Part shown: positions 34,958-43,941 of the stretch, one piece after another
How positions within the stretch are numbered: position 1 is the stretch's first letter
Layout: every line of letters starts with the position of its first letter
From: Bacteroidia bacterium
GTDB taxonomy: Bacteria > Bacteroidota > Bacteroidia > Palsa-965
Assembly: GCA_025454955.1 (NCBI GenBank)
Contig: JALONL010000008.1
Coordinates: 1 to 64,000 of the forward strand
Length of the DNA: 64,000 bases
Reading direction: 5' to 3'
The notes under the pieces: generated by a model
The model's input: only the letters and a program-made list of their open reading frames with translations
Told to the model about the DNA's origin: nothing
Database searches by the model: none
Program-made: the position numbers and the translations under genes

Positions 34958-35806
34958 TCACATTTTCCAATTGTATCTGGTTAATTTGTTTGTCATGCTT
35001 TGGGGAACAACTTCAAACTCAATTGCTTCGTTTTCTTTTTTCAAAACAATCATAGAACCATATTCCAATACACCGCTTTTGTTAAACTCCAGTTCTTTAA
35101 TTTTTACCGACTTTGTAATACCATTCTCATCTGTTTCCTGTTTAAATGGCTCACCGGTATGACCATAAAAATGGTACTGAATAACCACATTGTCGAGCAC
35201 CTCCCTGATTTCTTTCATGCCATAGCCCCTCTGAATGGTATCGTCTTTATCGTGAGAAATCAACACATCAAACACATCTTTCGTTTTGAATAACTTTCTT
35301 ATTGCCTGCCTTTCATACTCCTGAATGAATTGCTTTTCACTTCTTCCTTTCCGATCTCCAATTCTGCCAATTCCAATAAATGACAGTACATCATTGCCTT
35401 TACGCAGTTCCTGTTTCAGTCCTGATTTACAAACAAAAACTCTTTTATACACATCAATTGGAAACAGGGTATCGTGTGGATGCTCATTTTCTATACTATC
35501 CAGAAAATTATGGTCTTCGTGATTTCCGCGAACACAAATCATGCTAATATTTAATTGATCTAAAAATGATTTTATTGATTCATTGACTTTCATAAAATCA
35601 TCAATGAACCCTAATTCATCCCTGTCGTATCTGGCGTGTTTGATGGTGGCCTTATCGAGATTCTCCATTCCTGAAAAAGCTCCGATATCGCCACATTGCA
35701 AGATGAAATCAATTTTATTGCCTGTTTCTTTCTGATAAAGATCAACCAGCTTAAACGGCAATAATATTTTTCCGTGAATATCAGAAAACAGGGCAATTCT
35801 TATCAC
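34958..35806 (-). CDS. Calcineurin-like metallophosphoesterase
   Basis: A 282-residue phosphoesterase with the expected metal-binding blocks in order: ALFSDIHGK (D-x-H), LQCGDIGAF (GD), VRGNHEDHN (GNHE), VLISHDKDD and FYGHTGEP (GHT). The substrate is unknown; candidates include nucleotides, phosphoproteins and nucleic acid ends. The gene is more AT-rich than its neighbours, suggesting recent acquisition. The C-terminal ~60 residues are outside the catalytic core. It lies 42 bases upstream of the Gre-like gene on the same strand. Confidence 0.85.
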   Translation of the reverse strand: MIRIALFSDIHGKILLPFKLVDLYQKETGNKIDFILQCGDIGAFSGMENLDKATIKHARYDRDELGFIDDFMKVNESIKSFLDQLNISMICVRGNHEDHNFLDSIENEHPHDTLFPIDVYKRVFVCKSGLKQELRKGNDVLSFIGIGRIGDRKGRSEKQFIQEYERQAIRKLFKTKDVFDVLISHDKDDTIQRGYGMKEIREVLDNVVIQYHFYGHTGEPFKQETDENGITKSVKIKELEFNKSGVLEYGSMIVLKKENEAIEFEVVPQSMTNKLTRYNWKM

Positions 35807-36007
35807 GATCTTCTCTTCAATAACTTACTTCAATATGCTTTATTTACTGCAGTTAACTTTTCGTCACTTGATATTATCCTAATTTCTCAGGGATAATTAT
35901 AATCGGCTTGTACCTATTGAATTAGGCTGGCAGGTTATTTTCTTAGATGAAATAATTACACATAAACAGGCATACACTTTCCCAATTACGGACTTATTCC
36001 GAAAATC

Positions 36008-37681
36008 CTACTGCCCCCCCTTCACCAGCTTCCGCTCAAAATTCCCCCCCTGCGCACGCACCTGCAAAATATACACTCCTTCGGCCACATAATTGGCTGC
36101 ACTCAGGTTAAATACATTAGTGGTTCCGCCCGCAGCAAAAAGCTGGCGGTCTTCCACCACGCGGCCGGTGGCATCGGTAATGGTGATTTGCAGCCACTGG
36201 TTGTTTACCGAATAAAAGCTGAAACTCATTTCGCTGCCAAACGGATTGGGGCCGCTCATGATAAGCTGGTCGCTGCTGCCCAAGTTTTGCGGGTTGCCGC
36301 TGAGGGTGAGGTTGGCGGCGCAGAAATCGGGTTTGCCGTAGCCGAGGTATGTGTCGGGGGTGGTGTACTGATTGGCGCTTTGTTTGATCACGTCCATGAG
36401 CTGTACGTTGCTCATAGTGGGATGTGCCTGCCACAAACAGGCCACCAATCCGCAAAGTACGGGCGAGGCAAACGAAGTGCCGTTTCCGGTAAATGTGCCT
36501 CCGCTGGTGCCGGCCACCACGGTGTTCTGGCCCTGTGCGGCCACGTCGGGTTTTACGTCGTTGTCGGCACTGGGGCCGCGTGAGCTGAAGCTGGCGTAAT
36601 TGCCTGCCGGATCTACTGCGCCTACGGCAAGGATGCTGTCGGCATCAGCCGGTGCGCCAATGTAGAACCAGGAGCTGGAGCCCGAGTTGCCTGCGCTGTT
36701 GCACACCACCATGCCACGCGAGGCGGCAAAGTCGGCGGCGCGGCTGCTGGGGGCGGTGTTGCCATCCATGTCGGCGTAGGTGTGGTTTTGGGCGGGATCG
36801 TCGAATGTGGTGTAGCCGAGCGAGGAGTTAATTACATCGGCGCCCACGCTGTCGGCATATTCGGCGGCCGAGGCCCAGAAGTATTCTTCCACAATGTTTT
36901 CGGTGGGTGCATCTTCGCTGCGCAGCAGCCAGTACGAGGCTTCGGGCGCGGTGCCCACAAGTTCGCCGGGAAGGTTGGCTCCCATGCACGAAAGTACGTA
37001 GGTGCCGTGTGTGTTGTCTTCGTACACCGATGTGTCGCCCATCACAAAATCCCAGGTGCCGAGAATGCGGTTGTGCGCACGCAACGAGTCGAACGCCGTC
37101 ATGTTGTTTACATTGTTGAAACCGGCATCAATTACGGCAATTACCATTCCCGCACCGCGGTAACCGGAGTTGTGCAGGCATACACCGCCAATCATATCAA
37201 TCTGGTTAAACGAGCCGCCGTAATTGAGCATCGTCGGACTCACACTCACATTGCGCTGCGGCGAAGGTGCGGCGGGCGACATGGTTTCTTCGGCCCATTT
37301 ATCAAACGCATCGGGCTCTGCATTGCGCTGGGCAATCTGAATGGTGCCCTGCACAAACGGCAGCGCGGCAATGGCATTCAGCGCATTGGTATCGCTGGTG
37401 AGAATTACTACACCGTTCAGCCATTTCGAGCGGGCACGCACGGTTACGCCGGTTGCCGCCACGGCATTTACGTAGGCGGGTGTAACCGGCATATCGAGCG
37501 AGTCGATGGCTATGTTTTGCACCGTGCGCCGGTTAAGCGCGCGGGCCGAGAGATAGGCCGAAGGATTGGACAGCATGTAGGGCGAATTGCCTTTGTCGGT
37601 AAACTGCACCCAGTGGCGGGTTTGCGCACCGGCTTCGGCGGCGGCAGAAAGAAGAATTACGGCGAGTAAAAATTTCTTCAT
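36008..37681 (-). CDS. Secreted subtilisin-like serine protease (S8) with T9SS sorting domain
   Basis: A 557-residue protease. A signal peptide (FLLAVILLSAAAEAGAQ) is followed by a propeptide-like region. The S8 catalytic domain has its triad in VIAVIDAGFNN (Asp), THGTYVLSCMGAN (His) and NGTSFASPVLCGL (Ser). A T9SS type A C-terminal domain (SGPNPFGSEMSFSFY to GVYILQVRAQGGNFERKLVKGG) directs surface secretion. The start at 37681 is the MKK preceding the signal; ATG 37687 is also in frame. It is the last gene of the MORN-mnmA-lipoprotein run but is separated by 114 bases, so it may have its own promoter. Confidence 0.93.
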   Translation of the reverse strand: MKKFLLAVILLSAAAEAGAQTRHWVQFTDKGNSPYMLSNPSAYLSARALNRRTVQNIAIDSLDMPVTPAYVNAVAATGVTVRARSKWLNGVVILTSDTNALNAIAALPFVQGTIQIAQRNAEPDAFDKWAEETMSPAAPSPQRNVSVSPTMLNYGGSFNQIDMIGGVCLHNSGYRGAGMVIAVIDAGFNNVNNMTAFDSLRAHNRILGTWDFVMGDTSVYEDNTHGTYVLSCMGANLPGELVGTAPEASYWLLRSEDAPTENIVEEYFWASAAEYADSVGADVINSSLGYTTFDDPAQNHTYADMDGNTAPSSRAADFAASRGMVVCNSAGNSGSSSWFYIGAPADADSILAVGAVDPAGNYASFSSRGPSADNDVKPDVAAQGQNTVVAGTSGGTFTGNGTSFASPVLCGLVACLWQAHPTMSNVQLMDVIKQSANQYTTPDTYLGYGKPDFCAANLTLSGNPQNLGSSDQLIMSGPNPFGSEMSFSFYSVNNQWLQITITDATGRVVEDRQLFAAGGTTNVFNLSAANYVAEGVYILQVRAQGGNFERKLVKGGQ

Positions 37682-37795
37682 GAGCATTTTTTATTCATTT
37701 ACCCCCAATGGGCTGTTTACCAAATATGCACTTCACTTTCCGGTATCGCAAGGGCGTTTTTACAACCGGTAATTTCCTCTTTGCGGATGGCAGTT

Positions 37796-38500
37796 TTACT
37801 GATGTCCCCACTCCACCACCTTTGCCCGGTAAACCAATCCGCCCGCAATGCGCGTGAGCACCGAGCTTGGGGCCAGCGTGGTATCAAACACATCCACCAC
37901 CTGTTTTTCAATTAAACCGGTGTGGCGGGCGTAGCGTTCGGTGTAGAGTTTATAGTACAGGCGGTTGGTATCGGCTTTCTGCACAATAAATGCGGTGGAA
38001 TCGAAATTCAGCGAGTTGATCTGGTAAGGTTCATCGGCGGCGGTGCATTTGTACTGCCATTCGCCAATGGTGTTAAAGCTGTTTCCATCCCAACGGTTGC
38101 CGCTGCGCAGGGGGAAATTGAGCCGCACGTAACGCACGTTTTCCTCCACACGCTCGTAGGTGGTGGCGGTGCGTGCCGCGCTCCATACGCGGGCCAGTGT
38201 CCAGGGCAGGTTGCTGTAAGGCACGGTGTCGTTGTAGTAGCGCACATAGCGTTCGAGGCGTTGTGCAGGGCGGCCTTCGTTATCGGCAAATACCGACTCG
38301 ATGACTTCTTTCAACTGGTAGCGGTAGTGGGTGGTATCGCCGTCGAAATCGTCGTACACGATAGAGTCCACTTCGTAAATGATGTAGTCGCCGGGCCTTA
38401 TACGCACATAGTCGAGACCGGTATCGGGCACAGGCTGTTCATCGGGCTTGCAGGCGGCCAGCAGGACGAGGGCAAACACGATTTGGGGTAGCTTCTTCAC
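37796..38500 (-). CDS. Hypothetical lipoprotein
   Basis: A 234-residue protein with a lipoprotein signal (LVLLAACKP; lipidated Cys17). The mature part is beta-rich with many Tyr and Arg residues (VRIRPGDYIIYEVDSIVYDDFDGDT, RYVRYYNDTVPYS) and matches no family I can name. It lies 9 bases downstream of mnmA on the same strand, so the two are probably cotranscribed. A role at the outer membrane is plausible from the lipid anchor only. Confidence 0.65.
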   Translation of the reverse strand: MKKLPQIVFALVLLAACKPDEQPVPDTGLDYVRIRPGDYIIYEVDSIVYDDFDGDTTHYRYQLKEVIESVFADNEGRPAQRLERYVRYYNDTVPYSNLPWTLARVWSAARTATTYERVEENVRYVRLNFPLRSGNRWDGNSFNTIGEWQYKCTAADEPYQINSLNFDSTAFIVQKADTNRLYYKLYTERYARHTGLIEKQVVDVFDTTLAPSSVLTRIAGGLVYRAKVVEWGHQ

Positions 38501-38509
38501 CTCACTAAG

Positions 38510-39664
38510 TTACTGCAAATTCGGCAATGCTTCGCCGGGCAGCGAGCGATCTATGAAACCGCCGCCCACCAGGTCATCGCCTTCGTAAAACACGGCCGAC
38601 TGGCCCGGGGCCACGCCGCTTACGGGCTGGTGAAACATGGCGCTTACGCGGCCGTTTTCTTCGCGCAGTGTAGCCAGAGTGCCGGCATCCTTGTAGCGGA
38701 TTTTGGTAAGGCCTTCAAAGCCTTCGGGCAAGCTGGCGTATTTTACCAGGTTGTAATCGCGCACCCACATGTGCTGGCGTTCGAGTTCGAGTTTGGTGCC
38801 CAGCATTACGGTGTTGGTTTCGGGCACAATCTGGGTGACGAACATGGGTTCGCCGAGGGCAATTTCCAATCCCTTGCGCTGACCGATGGTATAAAACGGA
38901 TAGCCTTTGTGTTTGCCTACCACGGTTCCGTCGGCCAGTACAAAATCTCCGCCATCTACCTGTTCTTCGAGGCCGGGCACACGGCGGCGCAGGAATGCGC
39001 GGTAGTCGTTATCGGGTACGAAGCATATTTCGTAGCTCTCGCTTTTGTTGGCCAGTTCGGCATAGCCGGCATCGAAAGCCATTTGGCGGATTTCGGCTTT
39101 GTGGTACTGGCCCAGCGGGAAAATGGTGCGGCGCAGGCTGTCCTGTGTAAGGCCCCAGAGCACATACGACTGGTCTTTGTTGGCATCGAGTCCGCGCGAA
39201 ATTACATGGCGGCCGTTTTCTGCACGCACTTTGGCGTAGTGGCCGGTGGCTATGAATTCGCAGTCGAGCTGATCGGCGCGTTTGAGCAGGGCTTCCCATT
39301 TAATGTGTGTGTTGCACAGCACACAAGGGTTGGGCGTGCGTCCGGCCAGGTATTCATCTACAAAATTGTCGATGATATGGTTGCCAAACTCGCCGCGAAT
39401 GTCGAGTATATAATGGGGAAAGCCCAGGTTTACCGCCAGTGTGCGGGCATCGTTTATGGAATCGAGGCTACAGCAGCCGGTTTCCTTGCGCGATCCGCCC
39501 GATGAGGCATAGTCCCATGTTTTCATGGTAATGCCGATAACCTCGTACCCCTCTTCATGCAGCATGAGCGCCGTCACCGAACTGTCGATGCCGCCGCTCA
39601 TGGCTACAAGTACTTTTCCTTTTTTGCTCACTTTATTGTCCTCCGGGTGGTTTTGGTTCGCCAC
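38510..39664 (-). CDS. mnmA: tRNA-specific 2-thiouridylase MnmA
   Basis: Adds sulphur to U34 of Lys, Glu and Gln tRNAs. Family marks: PP-loop AMSGGIDSSVTALML, the catalytic cysteine in TPNPCVLCN, the second cysteine in SYEICFVPDND, DKDQSYVLWGL-type segment (here ANKDQSYVLWGL), and the C-terminal beta barrel. An ATG at 39664 gives 384 residues but overlaps the MORN gene by 32 bases. A GTG at 39631 (373 residues) starts 2 bases beyond the MORN stop and just before the PP-loop strand, and is a serious alternative. Confidence 0.94.
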   Translation of the reverse strand: MANQNHPEDNKVSKKGKVLVAMSGGIDSSVTALMLHEEGYEVIGITMKTWDYASSGGSRKETGCCSLDSINDARTLAVNLGFPHYILDIRGEFGNHIIDNFVDEYLAGRTPNPCVLCNTHIKWEALLKRADQLDCEFIATGHYAKVRAENGRHVISRGLDANKDQSYVLWGLTQDSLRRTIFPLGQYHKAEIRQMAFDAGYAELANKSESYEICFVPDNDYRAFLRRRVPGLEEQVDGGDFVLADGTVVGKHKGYPFYTIGQRKGLEIALGEPMFVTQIVPETNTVMLGTKLELERQHMWVRDYNLVKYASLPEGFEGLTKIRYKDAGTLATLREENGRVSAMFHQPVSGVAPGQSAVFYEGDDLVGGGFIDRSLPGEALPNLQ

Positions 39665-40436
39665 CTCCGTTTTGTTGAACTTCCTGCTGCATTTTCAGCA
39701 ATTCTTCGGGCGTAATGAGAGTTTCTTCGCCCTGCATATCGCCATTTTTCCAGGTTTGGCGGGCACGTTCCTTGCCATCGCGCAGGTAAAACACCCAGAT
39801 TCCGTCTTTAAGGCCTTTTTTGTAATTGCCCATTATGCTTACCCTGCCGTCTTCAAAGTACCAAACGGCGCGGCCTTCGGGATTGCCCATTAAAAAAGTG
39901 CCTTCGGCTTTTTTCTGCCCTTCCATGTAAAACTCCTGCCAGGCGCCATCCTGCAGGTCGTTTTTAAAGTTTTTCTTTTCAAATACCTTGGTGGTTCCGG
40001 CGTAGTAAGTAATGGATGCGCCTTCTTTTTTACCGGCTTTGTAATTTTCTTCGCTCAGCAGCATTTCCTGGCCGTCGTAAAAGCGCCAGAGGCTGTCTTT
40101 AAGCTGGTTCAGGTATTTGCCCTCGGCCTGTTTTTTGCCGTTTACCCAGTACAGAATTACGTAGGTGGTTTTGGCATCGCGGAAATTCATTTCGCGCAGT
40201 ATGCGGCCTTCGGGATCGTAATAGGTAAACTTGCCGGTGGGCTGATCGTCTTTAAACTGGCCCACATACACCACATTGCCTTTCTCGTCGGTTTTGCGCC
40301 AGGCGCCCTGTTTGCGGCCCTTATCGTCGGTTGTGTTCGGATAACCGTCGGCAGCGGGAGGCTGGGCAATAGCAGAAACGGCTGATATACAGAATATCAG
40401 CAGAAGAACTAAGCGGGCGGTGAGGGAAGTTTTCAT
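39633..40436 (-). CDS. MORN-repeat exported protein
   Basis: A 267-residue protein with signal peptide (LLIFCISAVSAIAQ) and about seven MORN-like repeats of some 23 residues, e.g. GRKQGAWRKTDEKGNVVYVGQF, GKKEGASITYYAG and GLKDGIWVFYLRDG. The C-terminal tail is Gln/Gly/Pro-rich. MORN repeats form elongated beta sheets and usually mediate membrane or protein contacts. A TAAATTTG box at 40444-40451 (minus sense) lies so close to the ATG that the message would be almost leaderless. It overlaps the start region of mnmA, implying coupling. Confidence 0.72.
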   Translation of the reverse strand: MKTSLTARLVLLLIFCISAVSAIAQPPAADGYPNTTDDKGRKQGAWRKTDEKGNVVYVGQFKDDQPTGKFTYYDPEGRILREMNFRDAKTTYVILYWVNGKKQAEGKYLNQLKDSLWRFYDGQEMLLSEENYKAGKKEGASITYYAGTTKVFEKKNFKNDLQDGAWQEFYMEGQKKAEGTFLMGNPEGRAVWYFEDGRVSIMGNYKKGLKDGIWVFYLRDGKERARQTWKNGDMQGEETLITPEELLKMQQEVQQNGGGEPKPPGGQ

Positions 40437-40760
40437 CTGGATACAAATTTACGAAGAAACCGGTTTCGATGGTCTTGTCTGATGGATTAGCAAAATGCAG
40501 ACCAAACCCATAAGATGCCGGTATGGTTAAAGTAACGGGCGGGGCGGGGAAATATTTTTCGGGGGAATAATTGCGGGAGATTTACTCCGATAGAAAAACC
40601 AACCGGAACTTTGTATTCGAATCGGTTTTCAGAAAAGATATTCATACGGAAAGAAAACTACCCCAGGTGGCTCCAAACCTGTAAACTAAATCTGTTAAAA
40701 AGTTACCACACTTCATATCGCCGTGGCACATTAATTTAGGGTTACCAAACCCTTACGTCA
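40437..40760. other. Divergent intergenic region
   Basis: Lies between the MORN gene (minus) and the DUF900 gene (plus). It holds a -7-like box for the minus side (40444-40451) and a small hairpin AGGGTT/AACCCT (40738-40753) eight bases before the ATG at 40761, which may affect translation. Nothing else was recognised. Confidence 0.4.
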
Positions 40761-42233
40761 ATGACCCGATACAGCCTATACGAGCTACAGCTAAAAAACG
40801 CGGCCTGCCTGCTCACTGTGCATCATGCCGAAGCAAAAACAAAAAATGCGTCGGTATTTATTCAGCTTACTTCGGGCGAAATTTCGCGGCAGGAACTTAA
40901 ACCCAAATACCGTCATTATTTCTGGCAATTAAAACTTGGCGGTGGCTTGTGGCTCGAAATTCCCGAAAGCAAAGCCGCCGGCGAGGAAGTGTTTGAAAAA
41001 TGGGTGAAAACCGTTTTCGAAACCGTGGGCGATCTGCTCCGTGCCGGCGATTCGGGCCAAACGCCATACAGCCTTAAAATAAACCGGCTTGGCGATACCG
41101 ATTTGCTTTTTCCCGGGCATTTCGATTTACAGGATCAGACGCGGCAGTTTGAAACAAAATTTGAAATTAAAAGCTATATCCCCGAAACCGGCGCACCGCC
41201 TCAAACAGCGGGCAGCAATGAAAACATTGTCGTGCCCAAACCGGCAAACACCGGCTATGTGGAACGCGAAGTATTTTTTGGCACCAACCGCAGATACTAC
41301 AGCGATACCGAAACGCTTCAGTTTTCGCCCAAACGCAACGAACGCAATTTATTGGGCCGCTGCACGGTAAGTATTCCCGAAACACACCTTACCGGCGATA
41401 CCGAACGTCCTTCGTGGTGGCAAAAAATTATTGGTGTAAAGCCCACGCCTTCCAAGCACCTTACCATACTCGAATCGGAATTGCTCGACCGCGACCAGTT
41501 TCTTGCGCAGTTGCACCCCGCCGGCAGCACAGCCAACGATATGCTGCTTTTTGTACACGGCTACAACGTGGAGTTTGAAGAGGCCATTTTACGGGCCGCA
41601 CAACTGGCTTGGGATCTCAATTTCGAAGGCCCTGCCCTGGCCTATTCATGGCCTTCGCAGGGAAGTATCGAAGGCTATTTTGCCGACGAGGCCGCCGCCG
41701 AATATTCGCGTCCGCATTTTATGGAGTTTTTGCAAACCCTGCTTTCGGGCAATTCCACAGGCAAGGTCTATATCATTGCACACAGCATGGGCAGCCGCGT
41801 GGTGAGCCGCGCATTGGAAAAAATGCACGACACCGGCATATCTTTCGGTCATCGCATCAGTCAGCTCATTTTCGCCGCACCCGATATGGATGCTGCCGTG
41901 TTCCGCGAACAGATAAGCCCGGCGTTTGCCCAGCTTCAGCAAATTACCCTCTACGCCTCCGACAACGACCTTGCCCTGCAGGCCTCGCAAAAACTCCGTT
42001 CCGATTATCCCCGCGCCGGACAGGCAGGCTCAAACATCTGCATCATCGCCAAAGTAGATACGATTGATGCCTCCGACGTGCGCACCGATTTTCTCGGTCA
42101 TGGTTATTTCGCCGCCACGTTGCCGCTGCTGAACGACATTCACAGTGTAATTTTTCATGCTCATAAGCCGGAAGGGCGTATGCTGAAGCAGGTGGCTGCG
42201 GGAGGGTTGAAATACTGGCGGTTTGCGAAGTGA
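40761..42233 (+). CDS. DUF900-type alpha/beta hydrolase
   Basis: A 490-residue protein. The N-terminal ~160 residues (ELQLKNAACLLTVHHAEAK onward) form a domain I do not recognise. The rest is an alpha/beta hydrolase of the DUF900 type. It has the usual lead-in EREVFFGTNRRYYSDTE, the oxyanion strand LLFVHGYNVEFEEAI, the WPSQGSIEGYFADEAAA segment, and the nucleophile elbow IIAHSMGSRVV with Ser in AHSMGS. There is no signal peptide, so it is probably cytoplasmic. The substrate is unknown; esterase or lipase activity is likely. Confidence 0.82.
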   Translation: MTRYSLYELQLKNAACLLTVHHAEAKTKNASVFIQLTSGEISRQELKPKYRHYFWQLKLGGGLWLEIPESKAAGEEVFEKWVKTVFETVGDLLRAGDSGQTPYSLKINRLGDTDLLFPGHFDLQDQTRQFETKFEIKSYIPETGAPPQTAGSNENIVVPKPANTGYVEREVFFGTNRRYYSDTETLQFSPKRNERNLLGRCTVSIPETHLTGDTERPSWWQKIIGVKPTPSKHLTILESELLDRDQFLAQLHPAGSTANDMLLFVHGYNVEFEEAILRAAQLAWDLNFEGPALAYSWPSQGSIEGYFADEAAAEYSRPHFMEFLQTLLSGNSTGKVYIIAHSMGSRVVSRALEKMHDTGISFGHRISQLIFAAPDMDAAVFREQISPAFAQLQQITLYASDNDLALQASQKLRSDYPRAGQAGSNICIIAKVDTIDASDVRTDFLGHGYFAATLPLLNDIHSVIFHAHKPEGRMLKQVAAGGLKYWRFAK

Positions 42234-42357
42234 ATTATTACAGGAATGATTGTCGGGTAATGGAACAATCGTTTACAAATATTTAAAAACGGATATGTAA
42301 TATTTTTTTTAATTATTAAACATATAAATTATCTTGTTTTAAAATAAAATTATATAA

Positions 42358-42395
42358 TTTCATGAGAGTAAACATAAAATCATACTCTCATGAAA
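42358..42395 (+). promoter_or_regulatory. Hairpin covering the start codon of the fulvocin C-like gene
   Basis: Perfect 13-bp arms TTTCATGAGAGTA (42358-42370) and TACTCTCATGAAA (42383-42395) enclose a 12-base loop. The start codon at 42390 lies inside the right arm. If transcribed, this would bury the translation start and could act as a switch. Confidence 0.65.
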
Positions 42396-43004
42396 ACATA
42401 TTTGATTTTACCTGGCATTACTCTCTTTCTGTTGTCATTATTCTGGACAGGATGCAGCAAAAACGAACAGGTTGATTCATCAGCTACACCTGAACCTGTA
42501 AATAACAGTAGTGAAAATATCGACGGCCATGCCGAACGGATGGCTTTGATTGTCCTGTCGAGCGATCAGCAAAGACAGGTGTTCAATCAAAAAAGCAATG
42601 AAATAAAAGAAGCCATGTGGGAAGACAAAATTAATACGGTTCTTCTTACTGTTCCACTGAATTCCACCCAGCTTAATTTGCTATTGAGCCTGAAAAGCCA
42701 GCTTTCGCCCGACTTGTGGTTAGAGAACTCAGCCATTGAAGAGGCATTCCAGAACAATTTTCACGACAACTGGGTTACTCAGGCAAAATCGGCCTTCGAT
42801 TACATGCAACTGGCATCCATAGTGAACACACTGGAAGATGTGACCGCCGGCCCGTTTGCAGATCCAAACAGCGAATGTGATTGCAGTTTACGATCAGACT
42901 GGTGCCCGGTAAATTTTGAGTGCAAACGTACCAACTGCACTGTGAATGCTCACGGCTGCGGTACCTTTTGGGTGTATAGTTGCAGAGGAAACTGTGAATT
43001 CTGA
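42390..43004 (+). CDS. Lipoprotein precursor with fulvocin C-like cysteine-rich domain
   Basis: A 204-residue protein with a lipoprotein-type signal (Cys22 in FWTGCSKNE) and a helical middle (about 45-150). The last 45 residues hold eight cysteines (163, 165, 172, 178, 183, 190, 198, 202). The tail pattern CDCSLRSDWCP, then NCT-x(5)-GCGTFWVY, closely mirrors fulvocin C, a 45-residue four-disulphide bacteriocin of Myxococcus fulvus (CSCSTASDYCP and TGCGTGWVY). It is presumably exported, disulphide-bonded and possibly cleaved. The next gene is a membrane thioredoxin. The region is strongly AT-rich compared with its surroundings. Confidence 0.75.
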   Translation: MKTYLILPGITLFLLSLFWTGCSKNEQVDSSATPEPVNNSSENIDGHAERMALIVLSSDQQRQVFNQKSNEIKEAMWEDKINTVLLTVPLNSTQLNLLLSLKSQLSPDLWLENSAIEEAFQNNFHDNWVTQAKSAFDYMQLASIVNTLEDVTAGPFADPNSECDCSLRSDWCPVNFECKRTNCTVNAHGCGTFWVYSCRGNCEF

Positions 43005-43046
43005 TTTATCAACAGACACTTAATTATCAAAATGTCATCGTATAAT

Positions 43047-43068
43047 TTTAATGGATATTACCATTAAA
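43047..43068 (+). terminator. Hairpin between the fulvocin C-like and thioredoxin genes
   Basis: Perfect 8-bp arms TTTAATGG/CCATTAAA with a 6-base loop, no T-run. It may weaken readthrough or stabilise the upstream message. Confidence 0.35.
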
Positions 43069-43095
43069 GTCAGGTTGTTGATTAAGTAATAAACC

Positions 43096-43941
43096 ATGCG
43101 AATAAAATTACTTTGGCTATTTCTTGGATTATTAGTTTCTGTGGGGACACTTTTTACTTTCCCGTCACAGAGCAGTAAAATCAGTTTTTGCGTCCCATTT
43201 ATTCTTGCATTTATTACAGGCTATTTTTACAAATCAGGAAAGAGTTATTCTACAACCCATCTATACTGGTTCTGGGCTATTCCGGTTTGTTTTCTCATAC
43301 TGGTATATTATCTCAATCAAGTACATATCTTTCTGCTAATCCCGGAAATAATTATTGCATGGATATTAGGCTTTACTGCCGGGTATATAGTGAAAATGGT
43401 TAGCGGAACAATTGCAAAAACAGTTGCATTTATTCTTTCACTTGCTACTCTTTTACTCATTACATTTACTGTAATTCCTTCTGTTATACTCTACACGCGT
43501 TCGTCGGAAGTAGCTGTGCGGGTTAATCTTCCCAAATCATTTTATATTGAATCGAAAAGAGAGACTATTTCAACGCCAGGAAAAGTGGTAATACTTGATT
43601 TCTGGAATACCGGTTGCGGACCATGCTACAAGCAACAACCAATAATTAAATCGGTTCACAATCGTTTCCAAAATAATACCGACGTAGTTTTTGTAGCAGT
43701 AAATATCGACCACGACAGTATCAGGGCCACACCCAGCCAGATTCGTGTAATGACTTCTCCAATCTGGCACGACAGCATAGGCAATCTCACCCGGCAATTC
43801 AGAATAACCAGTGTGCCGGTAATTGCGGTAATTGATCGTGAAGGGGTAGTACGTTGGGTGATAAAAGGATTTAACAGCGATATTGAGTCAAAATTGGAAG
43901 ATGTACTGATAGAGCAAATTGAGAGATGCTTGTCATTTTAA
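43096..43941 (+). CDS. Membrane-anchored TlpA-like thioredoxin
   Basis: A 281-residue protein with about five N-terminal membrane segments (residues 5-135). A thioredoxin-fold domain (about 150-281) faces the periplasm and contains the redox pair CGPC (174-177) in LDFWNTGCGPCYKQQP and a cis-proline region TSVPVIAVID. Such proteins reduce, oxidise or isomerise disulphides outside the cytoplasm. It follows the eight-cysteine fulvocin C-like precursor after 91 bases with the same AT-rich composition, so disulphide handling of that precursor is the natural hypothesis. Proteins of this shape also serve cytochrome c maturation, but no such genes are near. Confidence 0.8.
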   Translation: MRIKLLWLFLGLLVSVGTLFTFPSQSSKISFCVPFILAFITGYFYKSGKSYSTTHLYWFWAIPVCFLILVYYLNQVHIFLLIPEIIIAWILGFTAGYIVKMVSGTIAKTVAFILSLATLLLITFTVIPSVILYTRSSEVAVRVNLPKSFYIESKRETISTPGKVVILDFWNTGCGPCYKQQPIIKSVHNRFQNNTDVVFVAVNIDHDSIRATPSQIRVMTSPIWHDSIGNLTRQFRITSVPVIAVIDREGVVRWVIKGFNSDIESKLEDVLIEQIERCLSF

